This document shows positions 1-12,505 of a DNA stretch of 64,000 bases, piece by piece. Position 1 is the first letter of the stretch. Every line of letters begins with the position of its first letter. The stretch lies in contig NC_087388.1 of NCBI RefSeq assembly GCF_963675165.1, positions 5,027,047 through 5,091,046 of the forward strand. Direction: 5' to 3'. This DNA is from Halichondria panicea. Taxonomy: Eukaryota > Porifera > Demospongiae > Suberitida > Halichondriidae. The position numbers were made by a program, and so were the translations under genes. The notes beneath the pieces are model-generated. The model was given only the letters and a program-made list of their open reading frames with translations. It was not told where the DNA came from and made no database searches.

Positions 1-140
1 GAGGGAGGAGGCGTATGCAAACTTATGTGCACAACATACAAATAATTAAGTGCATCAATTTCCTAGTATACATAATTATTGCATTATTATACAGGAGAGC
101 TGCTCAGCACATACAACCACACAGCCATCAGCTACTATAC

Positions 141-2023
141 CTGGTTTCCAATTGGCCTCTCTCCCTGCTGCATCACCGACGAAGCAGCTCACACTCTTGT
201 CCACCACATACCCTCCATTCTCTTTCTCTACCAGATAGTTCCAGCCCCCGGGGGCAGGCTTGCGATACACGTCTCTAGCAGTAGCAGCGATCACCAGTAT
301 AGGTAGCTCTAGCTTGGCTGCAATGGATTCCATTTTTTGCTTGAATTCTGATTTTGTCGGTTTCCCTTTTGAGATGCCAAGTTGATTTGTGAAAATAACG
401 ATTCTGAAACCTTCCCCGTGAAGTGAATGTAGTTTGGGGTAGACCTTGGGGAAAAGTTTCCAGTCAGTAGGTCCAGTAGCAAACCTGAATGGGTAAAACG
501 GAGATGTTTGACCTTTGGAAATTTACAACCTGTATACAATAGAGACTGTGCATGTGATAACAACAGATACAGCATTATCAAAAGGGTACTCAGATACAGC
601 ACAAAAGGGTACACAATGCAAAGATTTACTATATGAATACCATGCTGTATCAGACATGCATGTCAACACAGAAATGAGAAACCTATTACATATACTAACC
701 TTTTTCCCGAGGCTGTCTGAATTAGAGTACCATCGAGATCAAAGCATGCCAGTTTACTACAATGCACTGCGTTCCCATACTGTAGGATCAACATGGTGTC
801 CACCTCCTCCCAAGAGCAACTCATCTCAACACTACCACTTGACGTAGATCCACCAGAGAAAAAGGCATCTAATGACGATTGCTTTGGTTTATCGATTGAA
901 GATTCTTCATTCATTACAGAAGATTTATTCTCGCTGGTTGCTTTTGAAGCAAGTAATTCTTTTGATTTCTCACTGGTTGCTTTTGAAGCAAGTAATTCTT
1001 TTGATTTCTCACTGGTTGCTTTTGATGCTAGTCTAGTAGAGGTCCTAGTAGAGGTCCTAGTAGAGGTCCTAGTAGCCAATGGTGGTTTAGTGGGTTTAGA
1101 TACTTTAAGCTTCTTGGAGGAAGTGGTATCTTCTCCATTAATGCTTTGTGAGTGTGCACGCTTTCGTGATGTGCTCGATGATAAGTCACTTTCATTAGGA
1201 GATTTCTCTCGTCCCAAATCGACATCTCTATCATCAGAGCTCTGAAGTTTCTCCAGTGCATCTTCTGGAATTTTCTTTCCAAAATGAATGTGATATTTGT
1301 ATTTTCCTTCGAGTAGTTCAATGCTGGCCATTGGTCCGAGGAGAATAGTGCTGCTCTTACTCAGAGAAGTGCCTGCAGCTACTGAGGGGTTGGCCCCAAG
1401 CTGTCTCACTAGTAGCTCTTGTTTGGGGTAGTCGGCGGTTACTTCAACCTGCATGGAGAGACGATAATTATATAGGCTCTTAAGGTCTACGCAAGCCTCG
1501 ATATAATTATTTCGAAGGTACACATGTATAAATGGTGTCTGATGTCAACAGTGAAAATGAAGCACATGGTCAAAGCTCCAATCAATGTGACAGACACAGT
1601 ATTTTAGTTGCGACATGTACATAGGTTCAACACTTACACTGAGGGGGGCGCGAAAAGGGGTGGGGTTGCTCACTCAAAGTAATGACAATTTTCATACCAT
1701 AATGAAAGTGCCAGAAATTTGTGAGACTATGTGTACGAGACTATATGTACATAAAAACAAATGAATTTATATGATGCTATAATTATGGGGCTGAAAATTC
1801 AAATTTTAGAGTGGCGTTGTAATTACATGAATTATGGTAGTTTGTTTACACGATCGACTGGACGGACCTGACTCCTGGATAGTTTACTGTCTGTGACGAG
1901 TGTAAGTGGCCCTCTGCCCAGTACCAAGGAAACGCCGTCCGCTAGGACAATGGTGGGACAAGCCTTGTCTGCAGGAAGGAGCTGACAGAACTGCTCCAAC
2001 TGGATGTCTTGGTCTGGCTCCAT
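141..2023 (-). CDS. PNKP: PNKP-like DNA 3'-phosphatase/5'-kinase, 5' part (FHA and phosphatase domains)
   Basis: Exons 1868-2023, 700-1448 and 141-484 join in phase (0, then 2, then 1) to give 416 residues; the gene continues off the left edge. Residues 1-110 form an FHA domain (GRGPLTLVTD, SRSQ, RQLGANPS), which in PNKP docks phosphorylated XRCC1/XRCC4. The HAD phosphatase motif FDLDGTL lies near residue 288, followed by ATGPTDWKLFPK, IVIFTNQLGI and FVGDAAGREANWKPG, all typical of PNKP. The enzyme restores 3'-OH and 5'-phosphate at DNA breaks in the nucleus. The C-terminal kinase domain is not in the window, and I could not place the next exon below position 141. The FHA-phosphatase linker is very long (about 175 residues) and repetitive, with 13-residue LASKATSEKSKEL units and RTST repeats. 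The start is the ATG at 2023, upstream of the FHA fold. Confidence 0.88.
940..1072 (-). repeat. In-frame tandem repeats in the PNKP linker
   Basis: A 39-bp unit (13 codons, LASKATSEKSKEL) is repeated about 2.5 times at 940-1025. It is followed by a 12-bp unit encoding RTST, about 3.5 copies, at 1035-1072. Both keep the reading frame, so they change linker length without breaking the protein. Confidence 0.85.
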
Positions 2024-2295
2024 TTTAGGGGGTGTAGCAAGTAGTCTAAAGTCTTGTATAGCTCACTCCCTACGAGTCCTAGATCCTCACAGTACAGCCT
2101 AGATGGGCGTGCCCGTCCATAAGTACAGCCTCGGTACAGTACAGGGTCGTCAAATACAGTTGTCTAGTTTTGCAAACCCGTAATTGTTCTAATCTAGATA
2201 TAAAAATAATTACCACATGCTGTTTGTGTGAATTTGTTTACCTCTGCTATTTTACTGAGGTAGTGCAATCTGAGACTCTTCTCCAGCTTGCAAAG
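2024..2295. promoter_or_regulatory. Shared divergent promoter region, PNKP / cysteine protease
   Basis: Only 272 bp separate the start codon of the minus-strand PNKP gene from that of the plus-strand protease gene. The two transcripts must start inside it or very close to it, so it is inferred to be a bidirectional promoter. No clear TATA box was recognised. Confidence 0.5.
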
Positions 2296-5200
2296 ATGTT
2301 GAGAGTTCTTTCCCTTCTCCTGGTAGTTCAGCTGTGTGTTGCACAGCAGCTAGAGTGGCCCAAACAGTACACTGCCAAGGGTCAGATCATCCTGCCATAT
2401 GGAGACATTGTGGAACCATTCACTGCCTATGTAGACATGAGTGGCAAGGGAAGGAGCAGGATAGACTATTATGGAGGTAACTTGAGCTGCATGCAGCTGA
2501 ATAAACATGGTCATTCAGCTACTCACTGCACTGTGGCTCTATGTGTTGCTGTTATAATTATATATTATCTCGTAGACAGAAGTTTCTGGATTCAAGTTGT
2601 GTTTAGCCTATAGTGAGTGGTTGACGCAAATTCTGAAACGAGTTTTGTGCTCAGTGTTATTGTAGACCACTGTATTTGACCACTGTTGAGTGACGAAACT
2701 TAAAACTGTGCACAATGACATTAATGCTCAGAATTGATCAGGCTACCTCACAATGTTAATTATGAGTGAGTACATTGTTTGAAGTGCTGAGATTAGTATT
2801 GCAATGCCACAAACGTGAGCCATGATAAGCTCTGTACACTATTCTACACACTGAGGTCAATTAGAGTAGCATTTCTATTTCTTGCTCTTAAAATATATTT
2901 TAGAGAGTGAGGTTGTATACCAGCTACACTGTCTCTGCTTCTTCCTCAGTGATCACTGTGCACGGCACTCCATTAATTTAAGCATCCATTATACACCATT
3001 CTGCAGGCTCGGCTATTGTCCTCAACCTCGGTGACGAGGGCCAGTATGGAGCAATGTTTAAGATTGTCTACGAGACCACTCAAGATTTTGCCAATGTCAT
3101 GACTTGTTTTGCCGTGCCCGGAGCATCAGGAGCACCTGTGACCCCTCAGGGCGTACTGCCAGACATTTCCATGTATAAGGTACGTATTATTGTGACAGTG
3201 TGTTTGGTAGACCACTGTATTGGAAAGTGGCGAAACAGATTGTGTGATTTAATATCTCTTCATGCAGTGTGTAGCTAAAGTCCATTTGTGTTGAGTTCAA
3301 CCTTCATAAAGTTGTCATAACTTTGTCATAATTATAATCACTGAAATTCATTGGATTCCTTGTTAAAAAGCGCTTGAAGCCATAATTGACCACATAACTA
3401 GCATGAAAGAGTCACATGTGCTACATATGCTGTTGTTTTATACAGCTGATGCAATGTTATTGTTATTCTTCAGTTGATTTCACCATGATAGTCTAGTCAT
3501 GGGTTTAATTTCAAAGGGAAATTAGAGGTACTTTTGCCCCCCCCATTGGATTTGGTTTGCCCCCTCTTGGCAAACATGGCATTCAACATTGCCCACCCCC
3601 CCTAAAATTGGGTCTAAGAAATTTCCTGGATATTGGATCAACAGTATACTAAAATAATTATGGCTGTGAAAGATGTTCATGTTACTATGACAACACCACA
3701 ATTGTTTGGTCTTTCAGCTGTCATTTCTTAAATTTCGTTAAATCCAATATCAACGATTTTCTGATTTTCTGAAAGCTTGTATATTTTGAGAGTATAAAAT
3801 GTTCGCAGTTTTTGCTGATTAAGCATGTACCGCAAACATGAATTTAATATCACAGCATGCATGTTGCAAAAAGGCTGCTATTCTAAATCCATGAAAAACT
3901 TTCGAACGGTCACTATAATTATGATATCCCGAAATGGACGTCCATAGTGGATATAATTATACATGTACAACTGCATGGTCACTCGCCCGTACAGTATGCG
4001 GCTGACTATATGTACAACGATGTGATGTCAGAGATCTACATATCCAATAACGCTGAGGAAGAGAAGAACAACAACTACACTCTCCTAGTCAGGAAGGATA
4101 ATAAGGTGAGGAGGTGTAGCTTTCATGGTTTCGCTTTGGGATTCGAAAAACATATTTTTACCCCCTTGCCAAAGTATCTGGATGAAACCCTGTCAGACTA
4201 AGAACCTTGGTTATACATGTAGATGGTCCAATTTACTCACATGTATACAGACAAATGAACACTGACAAATGAACGTTGTCCATGCAGAATCCTATTCTCT
4301 TTCGATTTGTTGGTCTTGATCGTCTCTTTGGCTCACACTACGATGAGTACGTGATCGAATATTCTGACTTCGAGACCACCGTGGATGCTACTGTGTTTGA
4401 CTACGCCAAGAGTGAGTTTGTCTAAATGTGTAGTGGAACAGTTGCAGCACTATATGCAAAGCTGCTGCTGTAGGACACTGTTAACGGTACTACATGTAGT
4501 TATTCACCAATTCAGCCGACGATTTGGGATAAAAATATCTGTTAACATCATGCACTATTGTTAACATTAGTTTATTACCTCACCATTAACTATATAAAAC
4601 CAATGTGTTACTTTACCCCCCCCCCCCCCCCCTCGCATCAGAGTTCACTTGCAAGGGTTTCCCTGGTCCCGGTTTAACGCTCGCTATGACCGAGAACCCA
4701 ATGTTTGAGTTTGTGGGGGCGGGTGAATATGAGGAGAAGCATCGCAGCTACAAGGTAGACTCGGACTTTGAAGAGTTTAAAGGTCACCACAGCCGTCAAT
4801 ATGATGATGAGGGAGAGGAAGCAAAGAGGAAGACTCACTTTAGACACAACCACAGGTGCGGGGTGCGGAGGTCATTGAATTGAAGCAATTAAGACTCTCA
4901 TTTTAAGATTCTGCAGTTACTCATTTTGTTATTATTTCCCCCGCCCACAAACCACACCCCTTGCAGGTATATCCACTCGATGAATCGTCGTGACCTCCCC
5001 TACAAGCTGAGGGTGAACCACCTGACTGATCTGGCTGACGGGGAGATCTCTCGTATGAGGGGCTACAGACACACCCCAGACTCCCCTCGGGACACACTCT
5101 ACAAGCCCTCCATTAGTGACGTCCCAGAGTACTACAACTGGAGACTCAGAGGTACAACTATAGTCTACTGACTATACCTTGAGAGCTTGTAGTCGCTTGC

Positions 5201-8200
5201 ATTCATAGTTTGTTCTATTGGTTACGTGTCCCCCGCCCACCCCCTTCCAGGAGCGGTGACCCCGGTCAAGGACCAGGGTATCTGTGGTAGTTGCTGGAGT
5301 TTTGGAACTGTCGGTACACTAGAGGGATCCCAATTTATCAAGGTACGGGGGTATAAAGAAATTAATTATGTCCTTAGGTATGATCGATAAAACCTTTTGA
5401 GCTGAGCATGCCATCTGAGTGAACTCTTTCTATAAGCTCTCAGAACTTGAACTTACGGCATAGAAATTTCAATTGATTGTCATGGCTCCCTAGCCTGTAC
5501 TGTACATCCTGTATTTTACTTATTATTATGACTATCTTTTCCTGTTCCTTACAGAACGGAATGAAAAATCTAAAGGCGTTCAGCGAGCAATCTCTCATGG
5601 ACTGTTCCTGGGGCTATGGCAACAACGGCTGTGACGGGGGAGAGAGTGAGAGGGCATACAGTTGGATTATGGAAAACGGGTGCATTCCAACCGAGGAGTC
5701 GTACGGAGGAGGACGCTACCTCATGCAGGTGGGCGGGGCTTGATCATGCATTACGTAACAATTTTTGACGTATGAAATTTCAACAAAATAACAAAATGTG
5801 ACAATAAGTGTGGTGCATGGTACGATAAATTGTTTAAATATAGCTATCTCTATATAATTATACTTATCCACTATAGTAGTCCATTTTCTTTAGTCAATGC
5901 TAATACACTCTAGCCATGGCTTGTAGCTAGGTACTTGTACATACACACTGAACACCAGAGTGTCGTCTACGAGGTACTGAGTGTTTGTGTCTTGTTTGTA
6001 ATCGAGATCAACATGGGAAATAAATTTAGGCTGGCCGTATCCAGCAAGTGCTGCCTCACGGCCCACCACTCTCTGACCACTCTCTGCTGGAAATGTGACA
6101 CTCTCCTTGTGATGGTTTTTGTCCTCCAGTTGGTTGAGTAGCTCGAATGTGACTGTCCCAGTGAACGGCCAGGACAGGGAGTCATCGTTTTCTCCCCTCA
6201 TGAGATATGCCAACACTGAAACATGATTTCTTTGGGTATACACACAGATAAGCATCCTGTAGCCGTTGAGAAAAGTAAAAAAAGGTCGGCTAAAAAATCG
6301 ACTGTTCATTTTTCGCTGTTGCAATTCTGTGACTTTGAACTTGATTAAGGGCTGTTTCAGTAACTTTGTTAGCTCAAGAACTTTGTCAGTAGTCACTCGA
6401 AGATGTAGCTGATAATCGTCTTCATGTAGTTTGAGATTTTTTCGCAGAGGTAACTTCTGACAACCAACTGCAGCATATTTACAGCGCACACGCTGGTAGC
6501 TGCAGACAGATAGGTGAGAAATGTATTTGTCACGAGGAATGGTAATTGAGCAAGGTTCATTCGGACAAGGCACTTCAACCTTCGGGCAGGTCTCCAGATG
6601 AGTGGTGGTCCTCTCCTGCTGTTCCCCCATCTCCTGGCAATGTGGACACTCGTACTGACGTCTTGGGCAGTCGTCGGTGAGGTGCTCCTCAAGTTTCGTT
6701 CTGAGAATACGTACGTTTTGGTTGTTCAACTTGCATTCATTAGTGCAGGGTATGGTGGCGTATTCACAGGTCTTTAGGTGTGTTTCCAGGGATCCTAGCT
6801 CACCAACCCATTGACAGCTTTCGCTGATACAGCTCATTTTGAGGGCTTTAACGTGGCGAGTTGCTATAGCAGTACAATAGATTCAGATAGTTGATTAATT
6901 GTCATATAATACACTAACTTACTTCGCACATCTTGGAAGAGAGTCAATTCCAAACGGCAAATAGGACAACTTGTTCTACCATACTCTTTTAAACAACTCG
7001 AGCAAAACACTTTTCCACAACCACTCCCTCCATGTTGTTGAGGGTCCCTAGCTACACTTATGCAAATTGCACACTTCAGCTCATCCGGAGGCTCGGTAAT
7101 CCACTGGTAGTCATAACCTCCAACTGGCTCTAAAGCTACTGCCATTTTGTTTATAGGTTGGATGCTCTTCAGGATGCTCACATGATCTGTTGGTCAGTTT
7201 AGCCCTTACAGTAACCTCAATTATTTGAGCTATATAAACACACACACACCCAAAGCCACGGCTTGTTGGTATAAGCCGGTGTCCATGGGGTGAGCTGATC
7301 TGTAGCTATACTGTAGTTTAGCCATCATAACAATTCAGAGCATGCCGGAAAATGTGGTTAAGATTAAACACAGAATTGACACAAATACATGTACAGCTGT
7401 ATAATTATATATTATTGTCCTAAGAAGTTATGCATGCATGTAATTATATAGTCCGTTTATTCTTATTAGTCAGTGCACTCTAGCCATGGCTTGTAGCTAG
7501 CTACTTGTACATACACACTGAACACCAGAGTGTCGTCTACGAGGTACTGAGTGTTCGTGTCTTGTTTGTAATCGAGATCAGCATGGGAAATAAATTTAGG
7601 CTGGCCGTATCCAGCAAGTGCTGCCTCACCGTCCACCACTCTCTGACTGGACTCGCGATCTTTTGGAAATGTGACTGTCTTCTTGTGATGGTTATCGTCC
7701 TCCAGTTGGTTGAGTAGCTCGAATGTGACTGTCCCAGTGAACGGCCAGGACAGGGAGTCGTCATTAGGTCCCTTCATGAGATAAGCATACACTGAAACAT
7801 GAGTAGCTTTGCCATCACCGTTGCCATTTGCCACTACACAAATACACATTTTGTAACCATTGCTGAAAGTGAAAAAAGGCTGGCTATAAAAAGTAATGTT
7901 GTTCATTTTTTTCTGTTGAAATTCTGTGAATTTGAACTTGATTAATCGTTTTTTCGTTAGCGTTGTTAGCTCAAGCGTTTTCTTAGTAGTCACTCGAAGA
8001 TGTAACCGATAATCTTCTTCATGTTCCTTGAGATTTTTCCGTGGAGGTCTTTGCTTACACCCAACTGCAGCATATTTACAGCGCACACGCTGGTAGCTGC
8101 AGACAGATAGATGAGAAGTAATATTGTCACGGGGAATGGTGATTGAGCAAGGTTCATTTGGGCATGGCACTTTAACTTTCAAACATGCATCTAGATGAGC

Positions 8201-8998
8201 GGTGGTCCTCTCCTGATGTTCCCCCGTCTTCTGGCAATGTGGACACTCGTACTGACGTCTTGGGCAGTCGTTGGTGAGGTGGTCATCAAGATCTTTTCGC
8301 CGAATCTGGTCATTGTGCTTGCATTCATTAGTACAGGGAATGGTGGTGTATTCACAGGTCTTTAGGTGTGTTTCCAGGGATCCTAGCTCACCAACCCATT
8401 GGCAGCCTTCGTTGATACAGCTCATTTTGAGGGCTTCAATGTCTCGAGTAGCTATTAATAATAGCAGTACAATAGATTCATTATATTAATAGAATAATAG
8501 CAATTCACTTACTTCGCATATTTTTGAAGAGGGTCAATTTCTTACGGCAAATAGGACAATTTTTTTTATCGTACTCTTTTGAACAACTTGAGCAAAACAC
8601 TTTCCCACAACCATTCCAACCATGCTGTTGAGGGTCCCTAGCTACGCGTAGACAAATTGAACACTTCAGCTCATCTGGAGGTTCAGTAATCCATTGGTAG
8701 TCATAACCTCCAACTTGTTCTAAAACTATAGTAGATCTAGCCATTTTACCATGAAGCACATGTTGGGGTTTTCCCTGGGAAAATCCCTGCTGCACTGAAT
8801 ATTTTTGGTTTGTAGTTGCTTGGCTTGAATATTTGCTGGTGAAAGATGTTGTTTCAGTGGGCTGTTCTGAATTATTTTCCATGTATAATTATATGTATCG
8901 ACGTGTATATACCATTTCCTGCTGCCACATCCCACACACACACATGCACACACACACACACACATGCACACACACACACATGCACACACACACACATG

Positions 8999-9032
<34 letters not shown>

Positions 9033-9039
9033 CACACAC

Positions 9040-9080
<41 letters not shown>

Positions 9081-10248
9081 ATGGCTTCTGCAATGTGAAC
9101 AAGAGTGAGTGTGGTGCTAAGATCTCCATGTATATGAACACTCTCCCTGGCAACGTGACTTCCCTGGTGATGGCTATTGCTGAGAGGGGACCCATCAGTG
9201 TCGCCATTGACGCTAGTCACAAGTCCTTTAGCTTCTATTCTCATGGAGTCTACTATGAACCAGCGTGTGGTGAGTGTGCATGGTTGATAACTACCTTATT
9301 ATTACTATTATAAACGGGTACTAATTTTAGCGAATTTGTAACTAACGCTAAAACATTTTTTCTAATATATTAAATTTTGTACAATGTATTTTTGTAAGGT
9401 ACTTTTGAGAGTATATGCTAAGCAAGCTAGCCCTTTTTTCATCTGTATCTGACTCCAAACATTTCATTCAACCACGCATACTTTGTACATCCTTTGACAA
9501 ATATTGTGCTAATGATTTTGCTACAAATCCGCCAAAATTAGTACCCTAAAAACAGAGAAAAATCTGAAATTACTACCCGTCTATAATAGGGTACAGTAGA
9601 ACCTCGCTAATCCGAATAGAGCGGGACCGGACCCCATCCGAATACATGAAATTTCCGGATTAACTGATGTCATTAATTGGTTATGAATATCGTTAACGAA
9701 GACACATTTTTTGTACATGCATGTATTATGATATTACTGTGGCCAGAAGGGAAGCTGCTAGCTAAAATAGTCTTTATCTCAACGTTCTCTCCAATACAGT
9801 GAGTCTTGTGAGCTCTCTCTCTTCGTTTTCTTTGCAGTGGTCTTGAGCAGTTTATCAATAAAATTATTGCTGATTCAGCTAAACAATTTACATTGCGCAT
9901 GCGCAGTACTCTATTCTACTGACAGCCCTGACAGCCCCTCCTCTTTTTCAGTTTGCCATTTTGTCCGGATTTGCGAGGTTTCGGACCGGATTAGCAAGGT
10001 TCTACTGTATCATCTATAGTGCTTAATTTAATTTTTGATCACTTACAGGTAATGGAGCGGATGACCTCGATCACCAAGTCCTTGCCGTTGGTTATGGAAC
10101 ACTGACCCCTGGTGACCCAGACAGTGAATACTGGTACATCAAGAACTCGTGGTCCACTCACTGGGGCAACGATGGCTACGTGCTCATGAGCAGGAAGAAC
10201 AACAACTGTGGAGTCGCCACTGACGCTTCTTTTGCTATACTGAACTAA
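2296..10248 (+). CDS. Secreted papain-family (C1A) cysteine protease, CFAD-like
   Basis: Ten exons join in phase to 547 residues: 2296-2476, 3007-3179, 3995-4105, 4288-4411, 4642-4855, 4967-5151, 5251-5342, 5555-5728, 9080-9269, 10049-10248. The signal peptide is [16 protein letters not shown]. About 220 residues of N-terminal domain and an inhibitory-type prodomain ([21 protein letters not shown]) precede the peptidase. Catalytic features are [14 protein letters not shown] (Gln338, Cys344), [11 protein letters not shown] (His490) and [11 protein letters not shown] (Asn514). The long extra N-terminal domain matches the counting-factor-associated protein D group rather than cathepsins L or B. 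It is probably lysosomal or secreted. The usual DHAV at the active-site His reads DHQV. Intron 8 (3.35 kb) contains two complete opposite-strand RING/TRAF genes, and its acceptor abuts a (CA)n tract. AATAAA lies at 10350. Confidence 0.9.
5890..7145 (-). CDS. RING/TRAF-type zinc finger/MATH protein, paralogue 1
   Basis: Exons 6923-7145 and 5890-6863 join in phase to 398 residues. The order is: a RING-like domain at about residues 20-60 ([17 protein letters not shown]), TRAF-type zinc fingers at about 85-190 ([19 protein letters not shown] and further Cys/His pairs), and a C-terminal MATH/TRAF-C domain ([35 protein letters not shown]). Such proteins are E3 ligase/adaptor molecules in receptor and innate immune signalling. 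The RING His ligand of the CxHxxC signature is Lys here. The whole gene sits in intron 8 of the protease, on the opposite strand. I start at the MAVALEP methionine; an upstream in-frame Met at 7181 is possible. Confidence 0.86.
7466..8744 (-). CDS. RING/TRAF-type zinc finger/MATH protein, paralogue 2
   Basis: Exons 8513-8744 and 7466-8451 join in phase to 405 residues, with the same architecture and intron position as its neighbour at 5890-7145. The RING-like segment reads [17 protein letters not shown]. The MATH domain is near-identical to paralogue 1 in the [16 protein letters not shown] and [18 protein letters not shown] blocks. The start is set at MARSTIV, by analogy with the paralogues. 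An in-frame Met at 8882 would add 46 low-complexity residues (451 aa in total). Like paralogue 1 it is nested in intron 8 of the protease, so the two form a tandem pair inside another gene. Confidence 0.86.
8935..9078 (+). repeat. (CA)n tract running into a splice acceptor
   Basis: About 145 bp of CA repeats with scattered TG/CG interruptions end in ACACAG, which is the acceptor for protease exon 9 at 9080. The tract takes the place of the polypyrimidine tract. Open frames across it are repeat artefacts. Confidence 0.95.
9304..9591. repeat. Inverted-repeat element (MITE-like) in protease intron 9
   Basis: The left end (ACGGGTACTAATTTTAGCG) reappears inverted at the right end (AAAATTAGTACCC and ACTACCCGTCTATAATAG). 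It is an imperfect foldback element immediately upstream of a second, mariner-like element. Boundaries are approximate. Confidence 0.55.
9594..10007. mobile_element. Mariner/pogo-like MITE with TA target duplication
   Basis: The 414-bp element begins CAGTAGAACCTCGCTAATCC and ends with the inverted GGATTAGCAAGGTTCTACTG, flanked by TA on both sides (9592, 10008). It encodes no protein. It lies in intron 9 of the protease gene. The CAGT ends and TA duplication fit the Tc1/mariner-pogo superfamily. Confidence 0.8.
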
Positions 10249-10760
10249 CTCTTACCATAACTGTTTTTCAATTGACTGAGTAATATATACTTTTCTTTTC
10301 GTATGTGTCCCCCTTCCCAATTGAATTATTTGCTTTGCTGCTACTATTGAATAAACCTTGTGAACATAATTTACAGCTCTTGTTGACTTTATGCTGGGTA
10401 CACTGTTTATGGTTTGAACTTCTAACCTGCTTTGGCGGGTGCTCCAGGGTCCCAATGGTATATATATATGAATCCAAAGTTTCAGATTTTTTTAGAGCTC
10501 ATTTGAGCTTGCAGGAGGGCCTTGAGCAGAGCGTTTCTGAAACTTTCAGATTTAGAGCCTGAAAATAATTTGGTACTTTTGGGCTAGCTCAGGTAGCTTG
10601 CATAACTGTGGTTTTCATTTAACCACACTATTTTGGTCATCAACCTAGCGTTCAATTAGAGAGGGATCGGCCTGGGATCGAGGCTACTATATAGACCACT
10701 GTTTACTACTAGTTGGGCGGAGTCTGCAGCGTTGGTTGGACTCCGCCCAACTAGTTTAGG
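10249..10760. other. 3' region of the protease gene, no further gene seen
   Basis: This stretch holds the poly(A) signal AATAAA at 10350-10355 and AT-rich intergenic sequence. A short inverted repeat around 10710-10755 (AGTTGGGCGGAGTC and GACTCCGCCCAACTAG) directly precedes the exon-1 relic. Confidence 0.6.
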
Positions 10761-10986
10761 GAGTCCTTTCCCATGTTGCACAGCAGCTAGAGTGGCCCAA
10801 ACAGTACACTGCCAAGGGTCACGATCATATCATGCATCCTGCCTTATGGAGACATTGTGGAGCCTTCACTGCCTATATGTGGATCGACATGACTGTCATG
10901 AGTACGCTAGTGTCAAGCCTGACCACAAGGGAAAGAGCAGGATAGACTTGAGGTAACTTGAGCTGCAGCTGAATAAGCATGGTTAA
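10761..10986 (+). pseudogene. Relic of protease exon 1
   Basis: The sequence matches exon 1 of the upstream protease plus the first bases of its intron. Shared blocks include GTTGCACAGCAGCTAGAGTG, CAAACAGTACACTGCCAAGG, GAGACATTGTGGA, AGAGCAGGATAGACT and GGTAACTTGAGCTGC. It carries small insertions and deletions and the signal-peptide part is lost. It marks an old duplication of the protease gene. Confidence 0.88.
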
Positions 10987-10989
10987 AAC

Positions 10990-12505
10990 TATGCACAATG
11001 CATGACATTGTATTTGATGCTCAAAATTGATACTGAATCTACATTAAAATCAGCGACCATGTATATTAAATCGCGATCGATCACTGCCACCCACCATTAT
11101 TTTTTATTAAGAACAACTACGGACTCTAGCCCATCAAAATGTAGCTCTTTGTTCTGTCTGTGCTGTAAATGTGATCTAACTACTGTCATACTATGAGCGA
11201 TAGAGTGACTCTGAAAACGCTGCATGTATATATATATAATCATTAAATCCAAGAAGAAATCTGATGCGGGCGGTAGACCAGAAACCTGAGTGTCACTTGG
11301 AGTGGCCTTAGTATTTCCCAATCCCCTACAGAATGGGCGTACAAGTAATAGTTGTACCATGGATATCAAGGGTGTATTGGATTTGTACTACCGAGGGCAG
11401 TTGTATGTATTCCCCGAGGGAAATACATACAACTGCCCTTGGTAGTACAATAACATGCATGCACTGTGCACATTTTGTGTGCATGTGCTTGCACTTAAAA
11501 CCACATTTACAACTTCACACAACCCAGTTCCAATATGGTCCGGTAGTTTTATATTAGTGATTGGATACTGAAGAATTGATCTTCACAATGTGATCCTAGT
11601 GTGTCACAGTACTGATCTATAAAAGAGTGGCTCCTTTAAGGGTGGAGGGTGGGCTTTAGGCTGACAGCCAATGTACATGAATGTACACCCTAGCAGGGGA
11701 CGTACCCTGGAGTATCCTGAGAGTTTCAATGGATATTCCTTAGTGTCAGAGCACATCATGGTACAAGTTGGATTGGGTTTTTGACTGCTTTGAAGTACTC
11801 GTGGAACTGCAGGACGACACCTATATCAGAACATGGTGACGTTGGTACCAAACTGTAGACGTTTCGGGGGTGTTGAAACCTTAAAAGTGCCAGTACAAGG
11901 TGCACTGCCCCTTTGAACCCTGGTCTTTCGATATACATTTTGGGTGGGGTTGGTGCGTCAAAACAGGAGCGAACATTTAAATTACACTTAATTGCATCGA
12001 TTTTAGCAATTCTGTGTGCTTGTCTGTGATATTTCTAATGGACGCAGTGCAGGGCACACGTTTATGACTCTCAAAGTCGAGTCAAATGCATGTAAAGGGT
12101 TAACAGCTTGTATGTTTCATTGTATGTAACAATTGAGAGTTTTGGTATCTTCGTGAACAATAATTATTGATACGTAAGTAAGATTGAGTTATAGTTCGAG
12201 ACATGAGTGATTGTGATAGACTGATAGGCTAGACTAGCAACAGCCTATATTTTAAGTGTCTATGGTTGAGAACTCTTATGATCATTTTAATAAAATCAAT
12301 AAATTGAGAGAACTGACAAAAAACACATGTGACTCAGACTTATCTGAGATCCACAGTCTAAAAATAGAGTCTATAAATATAGATATGTACATTCCATTAG
12401 ATCTGTACATTCCATTACATCTGTACATACTAGTTTTTTTCTCATTAGTCCATCACAGTGATATAAATCCTTGGCTATATACATGTACTACGGAATGTAC
12501 TCTTT
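10990..12505. other. Intergenic DNA, one perfect hairpin
   Basis: No gene was recognised here. A near-perfect inverted repeat of about 30-bp arms occupies 11383-11449 (TTGTACTACCGAGGGCAGTT and its complement), separated by a few bases. The rest is AT-rich. Confidence 0.5.

Noticed and set aside
1-140. PNKP kinase-domain exon at the left edge
   Set aside because: A CAEQL-like string resembles part of the family sequence, but no acceptor gives the required phase without a stop, so it is left out.
8726-9313. Long open frames on both strands (Cys/Val-rich and His/Thr-rich)
   Set aside because: They are translations of the (CA)n tract; only 9080-9269 is a real exon.
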